The position numbers were made by a program, and so were the translations under genes. DNA of 64,000 nt. Origin: Eubacteriaceae bacterium CHKCI004 (GTDB taxonomy: Bacteria; Bacillota; Clostridia; Lachnospirales; Lachnospiraceae). The stretch spans positions 109,740-173,739 of the forward strand of contig FCNR01000054.1 of assembly GCA_900016875.1 (NCBI GenBank), in the 5' to 3' direction. The notes beneath the pieces were generated by a model. That model was not told where the DNA came from. It saw nothing but the letters and a program-made list of their open reading frames with translations, and did no database searches. Of this stretch, positions 35,749 to 44,785 are shown piece by piece; position 1 is the first letter of the stretch, and every line of letters starts with the position of its first letter.

Positions 35749-36645
35749 ATGGAATATATGGATATCAGATTTCCGAATCTGGGTATTGTATTTTCCCATG
35801 TGGGACGGTACATTTCCATCGGAGATTTTCCTATTATGTTTTATGGCATCATCATCGCTTCCGGTTTTCTGGTGGGTTTGCTGGTGGCTCAGAGAGAGGC
35901 GAAGCGGACCGGGCAGAATCCGGAGCTGTATCTGGATTATCTGATCTGCATGATGATTCCGGCAATTATTGGTGCGAGAGCTTATTACGTGATTTTTTCC
36001 TGGGACTATTATAAAGATCATCTGGCGGATATTATCAATACCAGGCACGGCGGACTCGGCATCGTCGGCGGTGTGGCGGCAGCCATTATCGTACTGCTTA
36101 TTTTTGCGAAAGTGAGAAAACAGAAGGCGCTGCTGATGCTCGATACCATGACTATGGCGCTGCTTATAGGACAGATTATGGGACGCTGGGGTAATTTCTT
36201 CAACAGGGAAGCGTTTGGCGGGTATACCGACGGCTTGCTGGCTATGCAGATACCTCTCGGATATTTTGAGCAGACCGGGAGACTGGGGGAGATTGAACAG
36301 GCGGGATTGATGGATCATCTCGTGAATCTGGACGTGAGCGGACAGAGTGTGGCTTATATTCAGGTGCACCCGACTTTCCTTTATGAAGGGCTGTGGAATT
36401 GTCTTGTACTGCTGGTGATTTTCCTTTACAGAAAACATAAGAAATTTGACGGTGAGCTGTTGTGCATTTATCTGATGGGCTATGGTATCGGACGGTTTTT
36501 CATTGAAGGACTGCGGGTAGACCAGCTTCAGATCGGCAATACGGGAATTGCCGCAACGCAGGTTGTGTGCGTATGTATATTTATGGGCAGTCTCATCGCA
36601 ATGTTTATAAAAAGGAAACGGCTGAAACAGCAGAAAGGCGTATAA
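35749..36645 (+). CDS. lgt: Prolipoprotein diacylglyceryl transferase
   Basis: 298 residues with about seven membrane segments. The start follows CAGGAGG. The Lgt signature GRWGNFFNREAFGG (phosphatidylglycerol site) is complete, as are HPTFLYEG and a late GIGRFFIEGLR motif with catalytic Arg. It transfers diacylglycerol to the lipobox Cys of prolipoproteins, such as PotD in this window. It appears to be a single-gene unit with its own promoter. Confidence 0.96.
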   Translation: MEYMDIRFPNLGIVFSHVGRYISIGDFPIMFYGIIIASGFLVGLLVAQREAKRTGQNPELYLDYLICMMIPAIIGARAYYVIFSWDYYKDHLADIINTRHGGLGIVGGVAAAIIVLLIFAKVRKQKALLMLDTMTMALLIGQIMGRWGNFFNREAFGGYTDGLLAMQIPLGYFEQTGRLGEIEQAGLMDHLVNLDVSGQSVAYIQVHPTFLYEGLWNCLVLLVIFLYRKHKKFDGELLCIYLMGYGIGRFFIEGLRVDQLQIGNTGIAATQVVCVCIFMGSLIAMFIKRKRLKQQKGV

Positions 36646-36670
36646 AAGGCGCTGATTTTGTACCCGGTGC

Positions 36671-36699
36671 TTGCTTCTTGTGTTTTTGTGTGCTATAAT
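36671..36699 (+). promoter_or_regulatory. Promoter of the ABC-2 exporter operon
   Basis: TTGCTT (36671-36676), 17-bp spacer, perfect TATAAT (36694-36699), 57 bp before the permease start. Confidence 0.7.
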
Positions 36700-36755
36700 G
36701 CCAGAAGTTTTTGCGGACAAAAGATGAAAAAAGGGGAAAAGGTCTGGAGGAAGTT

Positions 36756-37538
36756 ATGAAGCGATTTTGGAAAGATTTGAAGGAGCATTACAGATATGCC
36801 CTTTACTCCGCCAAATCGGAGTTGAAATCAGAGGTTGCCAATTCCTATCTGAACTGGATATGGTGGGTGCTGGAACCTTTCTGTTTTATGTTAATTTATA
36901 CATTTATCTTTGGTTATATTTTTAACACAAGAGAGCCGTTTTTCTCAGCTTTTGTATTTATCGGCCTGACAGCATGGGATTTTTTCAACCGCTGTCTGAC
37001 GCAGAGCGTGAAGCTGATGCGGAACAATAAGTCCATTGTTACAAAGGTTTATATTCCGAAGTTTATCCTGCTCATATCCCGCATGTTTTTTAACGGATAT
37101 AAGATGCTGATTTCCTTTGGTATTATTGTAGCCATGGTGATTTTTTTCCGGATTCCGCTGACGCTCAATATTCTTTATGTAATACCGATTATGATTACGC
37201 TGTTTGTGCTGACCTTTGCTTTGATGACTCACCTGCTTCACTACGGCGTGTTTGTGCAGGATTTGACCAATGTGGTTACCATTGTCCTGCGTATGATTTT
37301 CTATATGACGGGTATCTTCTATAACATTGAGACCCGGGTGCCTGAACGGTTTGTGGGACTGCTGATGCATGCCAATCCGATGGCTCTGCTTTTGAGCAGC
37401 CTGCGGAAATGTATCCTCTATGGCGAGGCGCCGGATATGAAATGGATTGGCATTTGGTTTGTCATCAGCGTTGTTATTGCGATATTGGGAATTCGTAAGA
37501 TTTACAAGAATGAAAACAGTTATGTAAAGGTGATTTAA
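36756..37538 (+). CDS. ABC-2 type polysaccharide/teichoic acid export permease
   Basis: 260 residues from the ATG after GGAGGAAG. Six membrane helices with the ABC-2 permease pattern of TagG/Wzm proteins: an amphipathic N-terminal segment, YLNWIWWVLEPFCFMLIYTFIFG, and PMALLLSSLRKCIL near the end. It should export a lipid-linked polymer with the ATPase encoded next (1-bp overlap, TAATG). No glycosyltransferases are adjacent, so the cargo is unknown. Confidence 0.87.
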   Translation: MKRFWKDLKEHYRYALYSAKSELKSEVANSYLNWIWWVLEPFCFMLIYTFIFGYIFNTREPFFSAFVFIGLTAWDFFNRCLTQSVKLMRNNKSIVTKVYIPKFILLISRMFFNGYKMLISFGIIVAMVIFFRIPLTLNILYVIPIMITLFVLTFALMTHLLHYGVFVQDLTNVVTIVLRMIFYMTGIFYNIETRVPERFVGLLMHANPMALLLSSLRKCILYGEAPDMKWIGIWFVISVVIAILGIRKIYKNENSYVKVI

Positions 37539-38281
37539 TGGAAGTAATGGAAGAACGTAAGAGCGCGATCAGCGTCAGGAATGTATGTATTAATTATAGA
37601 AGTTTGAAGGCAAGTTCCATCAAGCAGAGTATGTTCAGCCTGAGAAAGGTAAAGCAGGAAGTATTTCAGGCAGTCCGAAACGTTTCCTTTGAAGTGCCAG
37701 AGGGACAGATCCTGGGGATTACCGGAAAGAACGGCAGCGGCAAGTCTACCATGCTTCGTGCCATTGCCGGCATTTTTTCCGCCGACAGCGGGGAGATTGA
37801 CCTGCAAGGCCATTCGATTTCCCTTTTGTCCATCGGCGTTGGTTTTAAAAACGAGTTGTCCGGCCGGGAGAATATCATTCTTTCCGGAATGCTTCTTGGA
37901 TTTTCCAAAGAAGAGATTATGGAGAAGATGCCGGAGATCATAGATTTTGCCGGTATCGGTAATTTCATCGATATGCCGGTACGTACGTATTCAAGCGGTA
38001 TGCATTCCAAGCTTGCCTTTTCCATCACAGCGATCCTGGAGACAGAGATTATGCTCATCGATGAGGTATTGAGCGTTGGTGACCAGAAGTTCCGTAAGAA
38101 GAGCTACCGGAAGATGAAAGAACTCATTTCCAACAGGGACCGGACGGTAGTCATTGTATCTCATAATATGAACATGCTGGAAGACTTGTGCGATCAGCTT
38201 ATGTGGATGCACGACGGTGAGATCGTTATGTACGATAAACCGGAGATTGTCCTTCCGATATATAAAGATTTTATGCGGTAG
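37538..38281 (+). CDS. ABC transporter ATPase, TagH/Wzt-like
   Basis: 247 residues. Walker A GKNGSGKST, signature loop YSSGMHSKLAFS (the variant typical of polysaccharide exporters rather than LSGGQ), Walker B IMLIDEVLSVGD, and H-loop VIVSHNMN. It lacks the C-terminal carbohydrate-binding domain of some Wzt proteins. It powers export through the permease encoded just upstream. The closest functional group by motif is TagGH-type wall polymer export. Confidence 0.9.
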   Translation: MEVMEERKSAISVRNVCINYRSLKASSIKQSMFSLRKVKQEVFQAVRNVSFEVPEGQILGITGKNGSGKSTMLRAIAGIFSADSGEIDLQGHSISLLSIGVGFKNELSGRENIILSGMLLGFSKEEIMEKMPEIIDFAGIGNFIDMPVRTYSSGMHSKLAFSITAILETEIMLIDEVLSVGDQKFRKKSYRKMKELISNRDRTVVIVSHNMNMLEDLCDQLMWMHDGEIVMYDKPEIVLPIYKDFMR

Positions 38282-38295
38282 ACGCCGCCAGCGAG

Positions 38296-38321
38296 AAGAA
38301 GCCTTCGGGCTTCTTTTTTTT
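38296..38321 (+). terminator. Terminator of the exporter operon
   Basis: 8-bp stem AAGAAGCC / GGCTTCTT with a TTCG tetraloop and a run of T (38313-38321). Confidence 0.9.
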
Positions 38322-38371
38322 GTTGGGAAAATCCGGACAGCGCGGAGCGGCCCCATTTTCCCAACAAAAAA
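38315..38371. repeat. Long palindrome between the exporter operon and the dcw cluster
   Basis: Arms of about 17 bases (38315-38332 and 38355-38371, core TTGTTGGGAAAAT / ATTTTCCCAACAA) flank a G/C-rich 22-base centre. It overlaps the T tract of the previous terminator. With T on one side and A on the other it can act as a terminator in both directions. It may also be an interspersed palindromic element. Confidence 0.7.
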
Positions 38372-38511
38372 TGCCCCGAAAATCCGCGTACCTTCGCAAT
38401 AATTAGAAAAAATTGCATTTTTTCTTAAAAAAATATCAGTTAAAAGGCGTTCGTATGTTCTCCCTGTAAAAAAAAGGAAAGAAAACATTAGAAAATATCC
38501 CCAAAATAATG

Positions 38512-38540
38512 TTGCATTACATTCCTGTATGAGATAAAAT
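38512..38540 (+). promoter_or_regulatory. Promoter of the dcw (division/cell wall) cluster
   Basis: TTGCAT (38512-38517), 17-bp spacer, TAAAAT (38535-38540), upstream of mraZ. Confidence 0.7.
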
Positions 38541-38547
38541 AAATGTC

Positions 38548-38573
38548 AAGTGGAGCAAAGTGGTAGAAAGTGA
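38548..38573 (+). promoter_or_regulatory. MraZ operator (three direct AAGTG repeats)
   Basis: Three copies of (A)AAGTGG/A starting at about 38548, 38558 and 38568, spaced exactly 10 bp. They lie just downstream of the promoter -10. MraZ is known to bind direct repeats of this kind upstream of its own gene, so autoregulation of the cluster is likely. Confidence 0.7.
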
Positions 38574-38658
38574 CGTTTTCTGGGGGAGATGTCCCTATAA
38601 GACAAACAGGAGAGAGGAATGGAGGAGACGTCTGTTTCCCGTAAAGAAGGTGAGTATT

Positions 38659-39081
38659 GTGTTTCAGGGAGAATTTCAACATGGGCTTGACGCCAAAGGC
38701 CGCCTGATTTTACCGGCAAAGATTCGGGAAGAACTCGGAACACAGTTTGTACTTACGAAAGGGATGGACGGATGCCTTTTTATTTTTCCGCCTGAATCCT
38801 GGGAGAACTTTGCAGGAAAGCTCAATGCGCTTCCAACTTCTTCCAGACAGGCAAGAAAGCTGAAACGTTACTTTATCGGAAGCTCTATAGAATGCGAGAC
38901 AGATAAACAGGGAAGATTTCTCATTCCCCCGGTGCTCCGAAGTTTTGCAGAGATCGATAAGGAAGTCACGGTTCTTGGCGTATCGGACCGCATTGAGCTG
39001 TGGAGTACAGAAAAATATGACGCTTATCAGAACGAAGAGGACGAGTCTATCGAGGACATCGCGGGAGATTTGGATTTTTAA
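38659..39081 (+). CDS. mraZ: Transcriptional regulator MraZ
   Basis: 140 residues from a GTG at 38659 (FQGEFQHGLDAKGRL), preceded by AAGGTGAG. It has two SpoVT/AbrB-like repeats: DAKGRLILPAKIREELG and TDKQGRFLIPPVLRSFA. MraZ forms rings that bind DNA repeats and represses the dcw promoter. It is the first gene of the cluster, as is usual. Confidence 0.93.
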   Translation: MFQGEFQHGLDAKGRLILPAKIREELGTQFVLTKGMDGCLFIFPPESWENFAGKLNALPTSSRQARKLKRYFIGSSIECETDKQGRFLIPPVLRSFAEIDKEVTVLGVSDRIELWSTEKYDAYQNEEDESIEDIAGDLDF

Positions 39082-39117
39082 AAACAGTGGAGCCTTGCGG
39101 CAGATAAGGAGGATGCC

Positions 39118-40065
39118 ATGGATTTTGTGCATAAGTCCATTATGCTGGCGGAGACAATTGAATCATTATGTATCAAGCCGGACGGGATTTATGTGGACGG
39201 CACTCTGGGCGGAGGAGGACATTCCCTGGAGATTGCAAAAAGGCTGGATGCAGGAGGACGTCTCATCGGTATTGATCAGGATGGGGACGCCATTGAGGCG
39301 GCGGGGAAACGTCTGGCGCCGTATGCGGACAGAGTGACTATTGTACGCAGTAACTATGCTGATATGAAAAAAGTTCTTCATGATCTGGGGATTGAGAAGG
39401 TGGATGGAATTTTGCTTGATTTGGGCGTATCCTCCTACCAGCTGGACAATGGAGAACGGGGATTTACTTACAGAGAAGACGTTCCGCTTGACATGCGGAT
39501 GGATGTCAGACAGGAGCGGACGGCGAGAGATATCGTGAATACGTACAGTGAGACGGAGCTTTATCATATTATAAGAGATTACGGTGAAGATAAGTTTGCA
39601 AAAAATATTGCAAAGCATATTGTACTGGCGAGAAAAGAGGAGTCGGTGGAGACTACCGGTCAGCTGACGGAGATCATCAAGGCGGCTATCCCGAAAAAGG
39701 TGCGTGCTGTGGGAGGCCACCCCGCCAAGAAGACTTTTCAGGCGATCCGCATCGAGCTTAATCATGAGCTGGATGTGCTTAAGGGGCATCTGGAGGAGAT
39801 GGTAGGTCTTCTCGATGACGGCGGACGTCTCTGCGTGATCACGTTCCATTCTCTGGAAGACAGAATTGTGAAGAACATTTTCCGTACCTGCGAGAATCCA
39901 TGCATCTGTCCTCCGGGATTTCCTGTATGCACATGCGGAAGGAAACCTAAAGGCCGGGTGATCACCCGGAAGCCGATCGTACCTGGAGAAGAAGAACTGA
40001 AAGAGAACAGCCGGGCCAAAAGTGCGAAATTACGTGTATTTGAAAGAATAGTTTCAAAGGAATGA
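39118..40065 (+). CDS. rsmH: 16S rRNA (cytosine-1402-N4)-methyltransferase
   Basis: 315 residues, ATG after AAGGAGG. Motifs: [11 protein letters not shown], the SAM loop [40 protein letters not shown], and the C-terminal [13 protein letters not shown] and [13 protein letters not shown]. It modifies the P-site base C1402 of 16S rRNA. It stands in the conserved second place of the dcw cluster. Confidence 0.96.
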   Translation: MDFVHKSIMLAETIESLCIKPDGIYVDGTLGGGGHSLEIAKRLDAGGRLIGIDQDGDAIEAAGKRLAPYADRVTIVRSNYADMKKVLHDLGIEKVDGILLDLGVSSYQLDNGERGFTYREDVPLDMRMDVRQERTARDIVNTYSETELYHIIRDYGEDKFAKNIAKHIVLARKEESVETTGQLTEIIKAAIPKKVRAVGGHPAKKTFQAIRIELNHELDVLKGHLEEMVGLLDDGGRLCVITFHSLEDRIVKNIFRTCENPCICPPGFPVCTCGRKPKGRVITRKPIVPGEEELKENSRAKSAKLRVFERIVSKE

Positions 40066-40092
40066 GACTAGAGTGTGTTGGAGGAATTTGAT

Positions 40093-40635
40093 ATGGCGTT
40101 GCATAGTACATCAGAGCGTTATAAATATATTTATGGAAGCAATGTGACCAAGCTTGACAGCGAAGAACATTATGGAGACGGAACTTACGGGGCGCAGCCG
40201 GAAAAGAAAAGAAAGGTGCGCAGAGAAAAGGCTGCAAAGGCGGCGGTGCAGGAAAAGGTCGTAAACCCGGAGAAGGAGGCCGCCATCCGGCGCAATAAAG
40301 AAAGGCTGTTAGTTTTTGACTGGAAATATACCATCATAACAGCGGTAGCGATAATCATCTGTGTGGCCGCGGCGCTTATGTATGTGCAGGGAACCGTTCG
40401 ACTGAATAATCTCTCGGCGCAGATTGCCGATCTGAAATCAGAAAAGGAGAACCTTCTCAGTGAGCAGAATGCTCTGCAGACTGAGATCGATAAGAATATT
40501 AATCTCGATGAAATACGTACTTTTGCGGAAGAGGAATTACATATGGTATATCCGGGAGCTGATCAGATCATTTATTATAACAGCAGTACAGAAGACTATT
40601 TCAGACAATATGAGAGTGTTGACACAGCGAATTAA
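40093..40635 (+). CDS. ftsL: FtsL-like cell division protein
   Basis: 180 residues from ATG 40093, preceded by GGAGG. Bitopic: a basic cytosolic region (~75 residues, KKRKVRREKAAKAA), one membrane segment (about TIITAVAIIICVAAALMYV), then an extracellular leucine-zipper-like coiled coil with IADLKSEKENLLSEQNALQ. Sequence identity in this family is low, so the name rests on topology, coiled coil and position between rsmH and ftsI. It would scaffold the divisome with DivIB and FtsI. Confidence 0.78.
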   Translation: MALHSTSERYKYIYGSNVTKLDSEEHYGDGTYGAQPEKKRKVRREKAAKAAVQEKVVNPEKEAAIRRNKERLLVFDWKYTIITAVAIIICVAAALMYVQGTVRLNNLSAQIADLKSEKENLLSEQNALQTEIDKNINLDEIRTFAEEELHMVYPGADQIIYYNSSTEDYFRQYESVDTAN

Positions 40636-40650
40636 AAAGTGGGTGGTAAT

Positions 40651-42897
40651 GTGACGAAGAAGATAAAATCTGTAAGACGTCTGACCACGGCAATGAGGGG
40701 CAAACTGAGTGTTGTATTTTTTGTAATTGTTTGCCTCTTTTTAGTATTGGCCGTGCGTCTTGCTTACTGGACGATCCGGAACGGAGATGAATTTGAGACT
40801 ATTGTACTGGGCCAGCAGAACCATACGAGTTCCACTATTGCATATGAGAGAGGTCGGATTTTTGACAGGAACGGTAACATTCTGGCTACCAATGAGAAAA
40901 TTTACACTCTTGTGCTGGAGCCAAAGAATATCATCGAAGTGGGAGAAAATGTCAAAGAAAATGAAGAAGACGCCAATGAAGTCCTGGAGACGACCATTCG
41001 TGTTTTAAATGAATATTTTGGATTTGATGAGAGCGATCTGCGCGAGACGATCGAGAATAACAAAGATTCCTATTATGTCGTATATAAGAAAAATTTAAGT
41101 TACGATGAAGTGTCGGCTTTTCGTGAATTTCTGGCAAAAGCAGATGAATCCTGGGATGAAAATACGCCGGCCGATGAGAAGGCGGAAATCCAGGAGGCAA
41201 GAAAAGTGGAAGGCGTCATGTTTGAGGAGAACTATAAAAGAGTCTATCCATATAAAGATCTTGCCTGCCGGATTTTGGGTTTCACATCTTCGGGAAACAG
41301 CGGCAACTGGGGCATCGAGCAGTATTATAATGACACTCTAAACGGAACCAACGGACGTTCTTACTATTACTTTAATCAGGAACTTACACAGGAACAGACG
41401 GTGAAGGAAGCGGAGAATGGCAATTCTGTTGTAAGTACCATTGATATGCAGATTCAGCAGGTGATCGAAGATAAACTGGAAGAATTTGATAAAGATGTGG
41501 GAAGCAAGATGACCAGTATTCTGGTCATGGACCCCAGAAACGGAGAGGTGCTTGGCATGGCGTCCTCCAATCCATATGACCTGAACGATCCGATGAATGA
41601 AAAGAACCTTCTGCAGCTTTTCTCCCAGGAGGAGATTGATGAGATGAAGGCGTATACAAAAGAGAAGGAAGCTGAAGAGAGCAGTGAGGATACCTCCGAA
41701 GAAGTGACGGCAGGCGGCACATCTGAAGAAGACACGGAGGAGAACGATGAGGAAGCTTCCACGGAAACGGATGCTGAAGAGGAAGAAGAGCAGATGACCA
41801 TCTATGACGGCTTCTATCAGCTCTGGCGTAATCCGATCATCAGCGACGCCAATGAGCCGGGTTCCACTTATAAACCTTTTACAGTGGCAGCGGGACTGGA
41901 AACAGGCGTGCTGACAGGCAATGAATCTTACTATTGTACCGGTTCTCTTAATGTGGGAAGCTGGAATATCGGCTGTTCTCACGTCCATGGCAATATCAGC
42001 CTGGAGGACGCTGTGGCGCAGTCGTGCAACGTTGCAATGATGAACATTGGTTTTAATGAGGGAAACGACATTTTTTATCAGTACCAGAATCTGTTTGGAT
42101 TCGGGAGAAACACCGGAATTGATCTTCCTGGTGAAGCGCAGACTGCTTCCCTTATACCGTCGGAAGGGAACAGAGATACCGTGACTCTTGCCACCAATTC
42201 TTTCGGTCAGAATTTTAACTGCTCCATGATACAGATGGCGGCAGGTTTTTCTTCCCTGATCAACGGCGGATATTATTATCAGCCGAGGGTCGTAAAAGAG
42301 ATTCAGAATGATCAGGGAGACGTTGTGGAGGAGAAGGAAGCGGAAGTGCTGAGAAATACTGTATCAGAGGAGACTTCCGAAACCATGCGGGAATATTTGA
42401 AAACAACCGTGGAATCCGGAACAGGGACAAAAGCACAGATTCCGGGATATTCCATTGGAGGCAAGACGGGTACCGCCGAAAAGATCCCCAGAAATAAAGA
42501 AGATTATTATATATCCTTCGTAGGCTTTGTGCCGGCAGAAGATCCGGAGCTCCTTATTTATGTGACTATTGACGAGCCGAATGTGGATAATCAGGCTAAT
42601 GCGGCTCTGGCTGTGAATCTGGAGCGGGAATGCATGGAAGAGATCGTTAAGATTCTCGGTATTGAGCCGACAGAGGAGCTGACGGAAGAAGAAAAACAGG
42701 AGCTGGCCGAGCAGCAGGCGGAAGAAGAGGCTCAGAGAGAAGCCGAGGAAGAAACTGAAGCCGAGGAAGAGACCGAGTCGGAGGAAGAAACGGAGAGTGA
42801 CACATCGGAATCTTCCGGCGCGGATACTTCCGGCAGCGGGGAGGAGACAGATACGGGCGCGTCATCTGCTGAGGATACGGAAGAAGACGCAGAATAA
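40651..42897 (+). CDS. ftsI: Class B penicillin-binding protein (FtsI/PBP2 type) with acidic insert and tail
   Basis: 748 residues with a GTG start at 40651 after GGGTGGT (a GTG at 40639 is the alternative). One N-terminal membrane segment, then the pedestal with RGRIFDRNGNILATN. The transpeptidase domain has SxxK STYK (in EPGSTYKPF), SxN SCN and KTG in GGKTGTAEK. Two odd regions stand out. About 45 strongly acidic residues (EEEEEQM type) sit just before the catalytic serine, where the next gene's product has only a short loop. A Glu/Ser/Thr-rich tail of ~85 residues also follows. Septal peptidoglycan cross-linking is its likely role. No PASTA domain. Confidence 0.88.
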   Translation: MTKKIKSVRRLTTAMRGKLSVVFFVIVCLFLVLAVRLAYWTIRNGDEFETIVLGQQNHTSSTIAYERGRIFDRNGNILATNEKIYTLVLEPKNIIEVGENVKENEEDANEVLETTIRVLNEYFGFDESDLRETIENNKDSYYVVYKKNLSYDEVSAFREFLAKADESWDENTPADEKAEIQEARKVEGVMFEENYKRVYPYKDLACRILGFTSSGNSGNWGIEQYYNDTLNGTNGRSYYYFNQELTQEQTVKEAENGNSVVSTIDMQIQQVIEDKLEEFDKDVGSKMTSILVMDPRNGEVLGMASSNPYDLNDPMNEKNLLQLFSQEEIDEMKAYTKEKEAEESSEDTSEEVTAGGTSEEDTEENDEEASTETDAEEEEEQMTIYDGFYQLWRNPIISDANEPGSTYKPFTVAAGLETGVLTGNESYYCTGSLNVGSWNIGCSHVHGNISLEDAVAQSCNVAMMNIGFNEGNDIFYQYQNLFGFGRNTGIDLPGEAQTASLIPSEGNRDTVTLATNSFGQNFNCSMIQMAAGFSSLINGGYYYQPRVVKEIQNDQGDVVEEKEAEVLRNTVSEETSETMREYLKTTVESGTGTKAQIPGYSIGGKTGTAEKIPRNKEDYYISFVGFVPAEDPELLIYVTIDEPNVDNQANAALAVNLERECMEEIVKILGIEPTEELTEEEKQELAEQQAEEEAQREAEEETEAEEETESEEETESDTSESSGADTSGSGEETDTGASSAEDTEEDAE

Positions 42898-42965
42898 GAT
42901 TTCGAGAATATATGCACCAATACTGCGTAAACTGAATATAAAAGAACAGTTGTAAATGTGATGGC

Positions 42966-44678
42966 ATGATTGAAATTTATCTGTTTCAGAAACGAAAATA
43001 CCTTTTTCTTTTTGGATGCCTGACAGTCTTGTTTCTGGTGCTGGCCGGGAGACTCTTTTACCTAATGGTGCTTTCTTCAGAGGAACTCAGCGAGAAAGCT
43101 CTTGGAGTGGAGCAGAGAGAGCGCTCCATCAAGGCAGCCCGGGGTATCATTTATGACAGAAATGGCGTAGTTTTGGCGGATAATCAGCCGGTCTGTACCA
43201 TATCGGTCATCCATAGTCAGGTGACGGAGCCGGAGAAAGTAATCAAGCTTCTGTCAGAGAAGCTTTCCATGGATGAGGCGGAAATCCGCAAAAAAGTGGA
43301 AAAGATTTCTTCCAGAGAAAAGATTAAAAGTAATGTGCCGAAAGAGACGGCGGATGAGATCCGCGAGGCGTCCTTAAGCGGCGTCAAGGTAGATGAAGAT
43401 TATAAACGTTATTATCCTTACGGCAGTCTGGCGTCCAAAGTGCTGGGATTTACCGGCTCAGATAACCAGGGAATACTCGGTCTTGAATCAAAATACGACA
43501 GCGTGCTGAAAGGAACCGACGGAACCATCCTGACGCTGACAGATTTTCAGGGTATTGAGATTGAGTCAGCGGCGGAAGAACGCATCGAGCCGGTGCAGGG
43601 CGACAGTCTGTATCTGTCCCTGGACTACACTATGCAGTCCTTTGCACAGCAGGCGGCGGAAAAGGTTCTGAAAGAAAAACAGGCAAAAAGCGTTTCGGTC
43701 ATCCTGATGAATCCTCAGAACGGGGAAATATACGCTATGGTAAATGTGCCGGAATACGATTTGAATGAGCCTTATGAGCTGCTCGATGTTTATGCGGGCG
43801 GCGAGGGCAGTGAGAATGATAAATTAAATAGTATGTGGAGAAATCCCCTGATCAGCGATTCCTACGAGCCTGGCTCCACATTCAAGATTGTAACGGCCAC
43901 CGCGGCCCTGGAAGAGGGAAAGGTTTCTCTTGAAGATACCTTTAACTGTCCTGGTTTTAAAATTGTCGAGGACAGGAAGATACGATGTCACAAGACCCAG
44001 GGACACGGGACGGAGACTTTCAGAGAAGGAGTCATGAACTCCTGCAATCCGGTTTTCATGGAGATTGGGGCGAGAGTGGGAGCGGAAGCCATGCTGAAGT
44101 ATTACAGAAAGCTGGGGCTTTACGAGAAGACGGGGGTGGATCTGCCCGGTGAGGCGGGGTCTATCATGCATAAGCTTGAAAATATCGGAGCGGTGGAGCT
44201 GGCGACCATGTCGTTCGGCCAGTCCATACAGATTACGCCCCTGCAGCTGCTTCGGGCGGTCAGCGCCGTTGTAAACGGCGGGACACTGGTTACTCCGCAT
44301 TTTGCAGTCCGCACAGAGGATTCTGTGACCGGAGAGATTACAGAACTTACCTATGAGACAGAACCCGGTAATGTATCAGAAACGACATCAGAGACTATGC
44401 GGTCCCTGCTGGAGGCCGTTGTATCTGAAGGAACCGGAAAGAACGCCCGGGTGAAAGGATATCAGGTGGGCGGAAAGACGGCCACCAGCGAGAAACTTCC
44501 CCGCGGAACCGGGAAATACATTTCCTCTTTCCTTGGATTTGCGCCGGCTGACCACCCGGAGATTATGGGGCTGATTTTAATTGATGAACCGGTGGGCGTA
44601 TATTATGGCGGAACCATCGCGGCGCCCGTGATGGCAGAAATCTTTCAAAATATATTGCCGTATCTTGATAATATCTGA
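42966..44678 (+). CDS. Class B penicillin-binding protein (SpoVD/PBP2 type)
   Basis: 570 residues, second class B transpeptidase in tandem. One membrane segment (about 11-32), pedestal domain with RGIIYDRNGVVLADN, then STFK (SxxK), SCN (SxN), and GGKTATSEK at the third motif, where KTA replaces the almost universal KTG. Tandem position after ftsI matches SpoVD of sporulating clostridia, which builds spore cortex, but no PASTA domain is present, so SpoVD is inferred from context only. Ribosome binding site is weak. Confidence 0.85.
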   Translation: MIEIYLFQKRKYLFLFGCLTVLFLVLAGRLFYLMVLSSEELSEKALGVEQRERSIKAARGIIYDRNGVVLADNQPVCTISVIHSQVTEPEKVIKLLSEKLSMDEAEIRKKVEKISSREKIKSNVPKETADEIREASLSGVKVDEDYKRYYPYGSLASKVLGFTGSDNQGILGLESKYDSVLKGTDGTILTLTDFQGIEIESAAEERIEPVQGDSLYLSLDYTMQSFAQQAAEKVLKEKQAKSVSVILMNPQNGEIYAMVNVPEYDLNEPYELLDVYAGGEGSENDKLNSMWRNPLISDSYEPGSTFKIVTATAALEEGKVSLEDTFNCPGFKIVEDRKIRCHKTQGHGTETFREGVMNSCNPVFMEIGARVGAEAMLKYYRKLGLYEKTGVDLPGEAGSIMHKLENIGAVELATMSFGQSIQITPLQLLRAVSAVVNGGTLVTPHFAVRTEDSVTGEITELTYETEPGNVSETTSETMRSLLEAVVSEGTGKNARVKGYQVGGKTATSEKLPRGTGKYISSFLGFAPADHPEIMGLILIDEPVGVYYGGTIAAPVMAEIFQNILPYLDNI

Positions 44679-44785
44679 AAAGAGGATTATACTGTGATAG
44701 AATGTCTTAAAATCACTACGTGCGCCGCTGCCATGATCCGTGAGAACAATGTGCAGGCGTACAGAGATAAAATGGAGGTTAAAAT

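Noticed and set aside
35734..36720. 328-codon minus-strand frame
   Set aside because: Antisense to lgt, whose motifs are complete.
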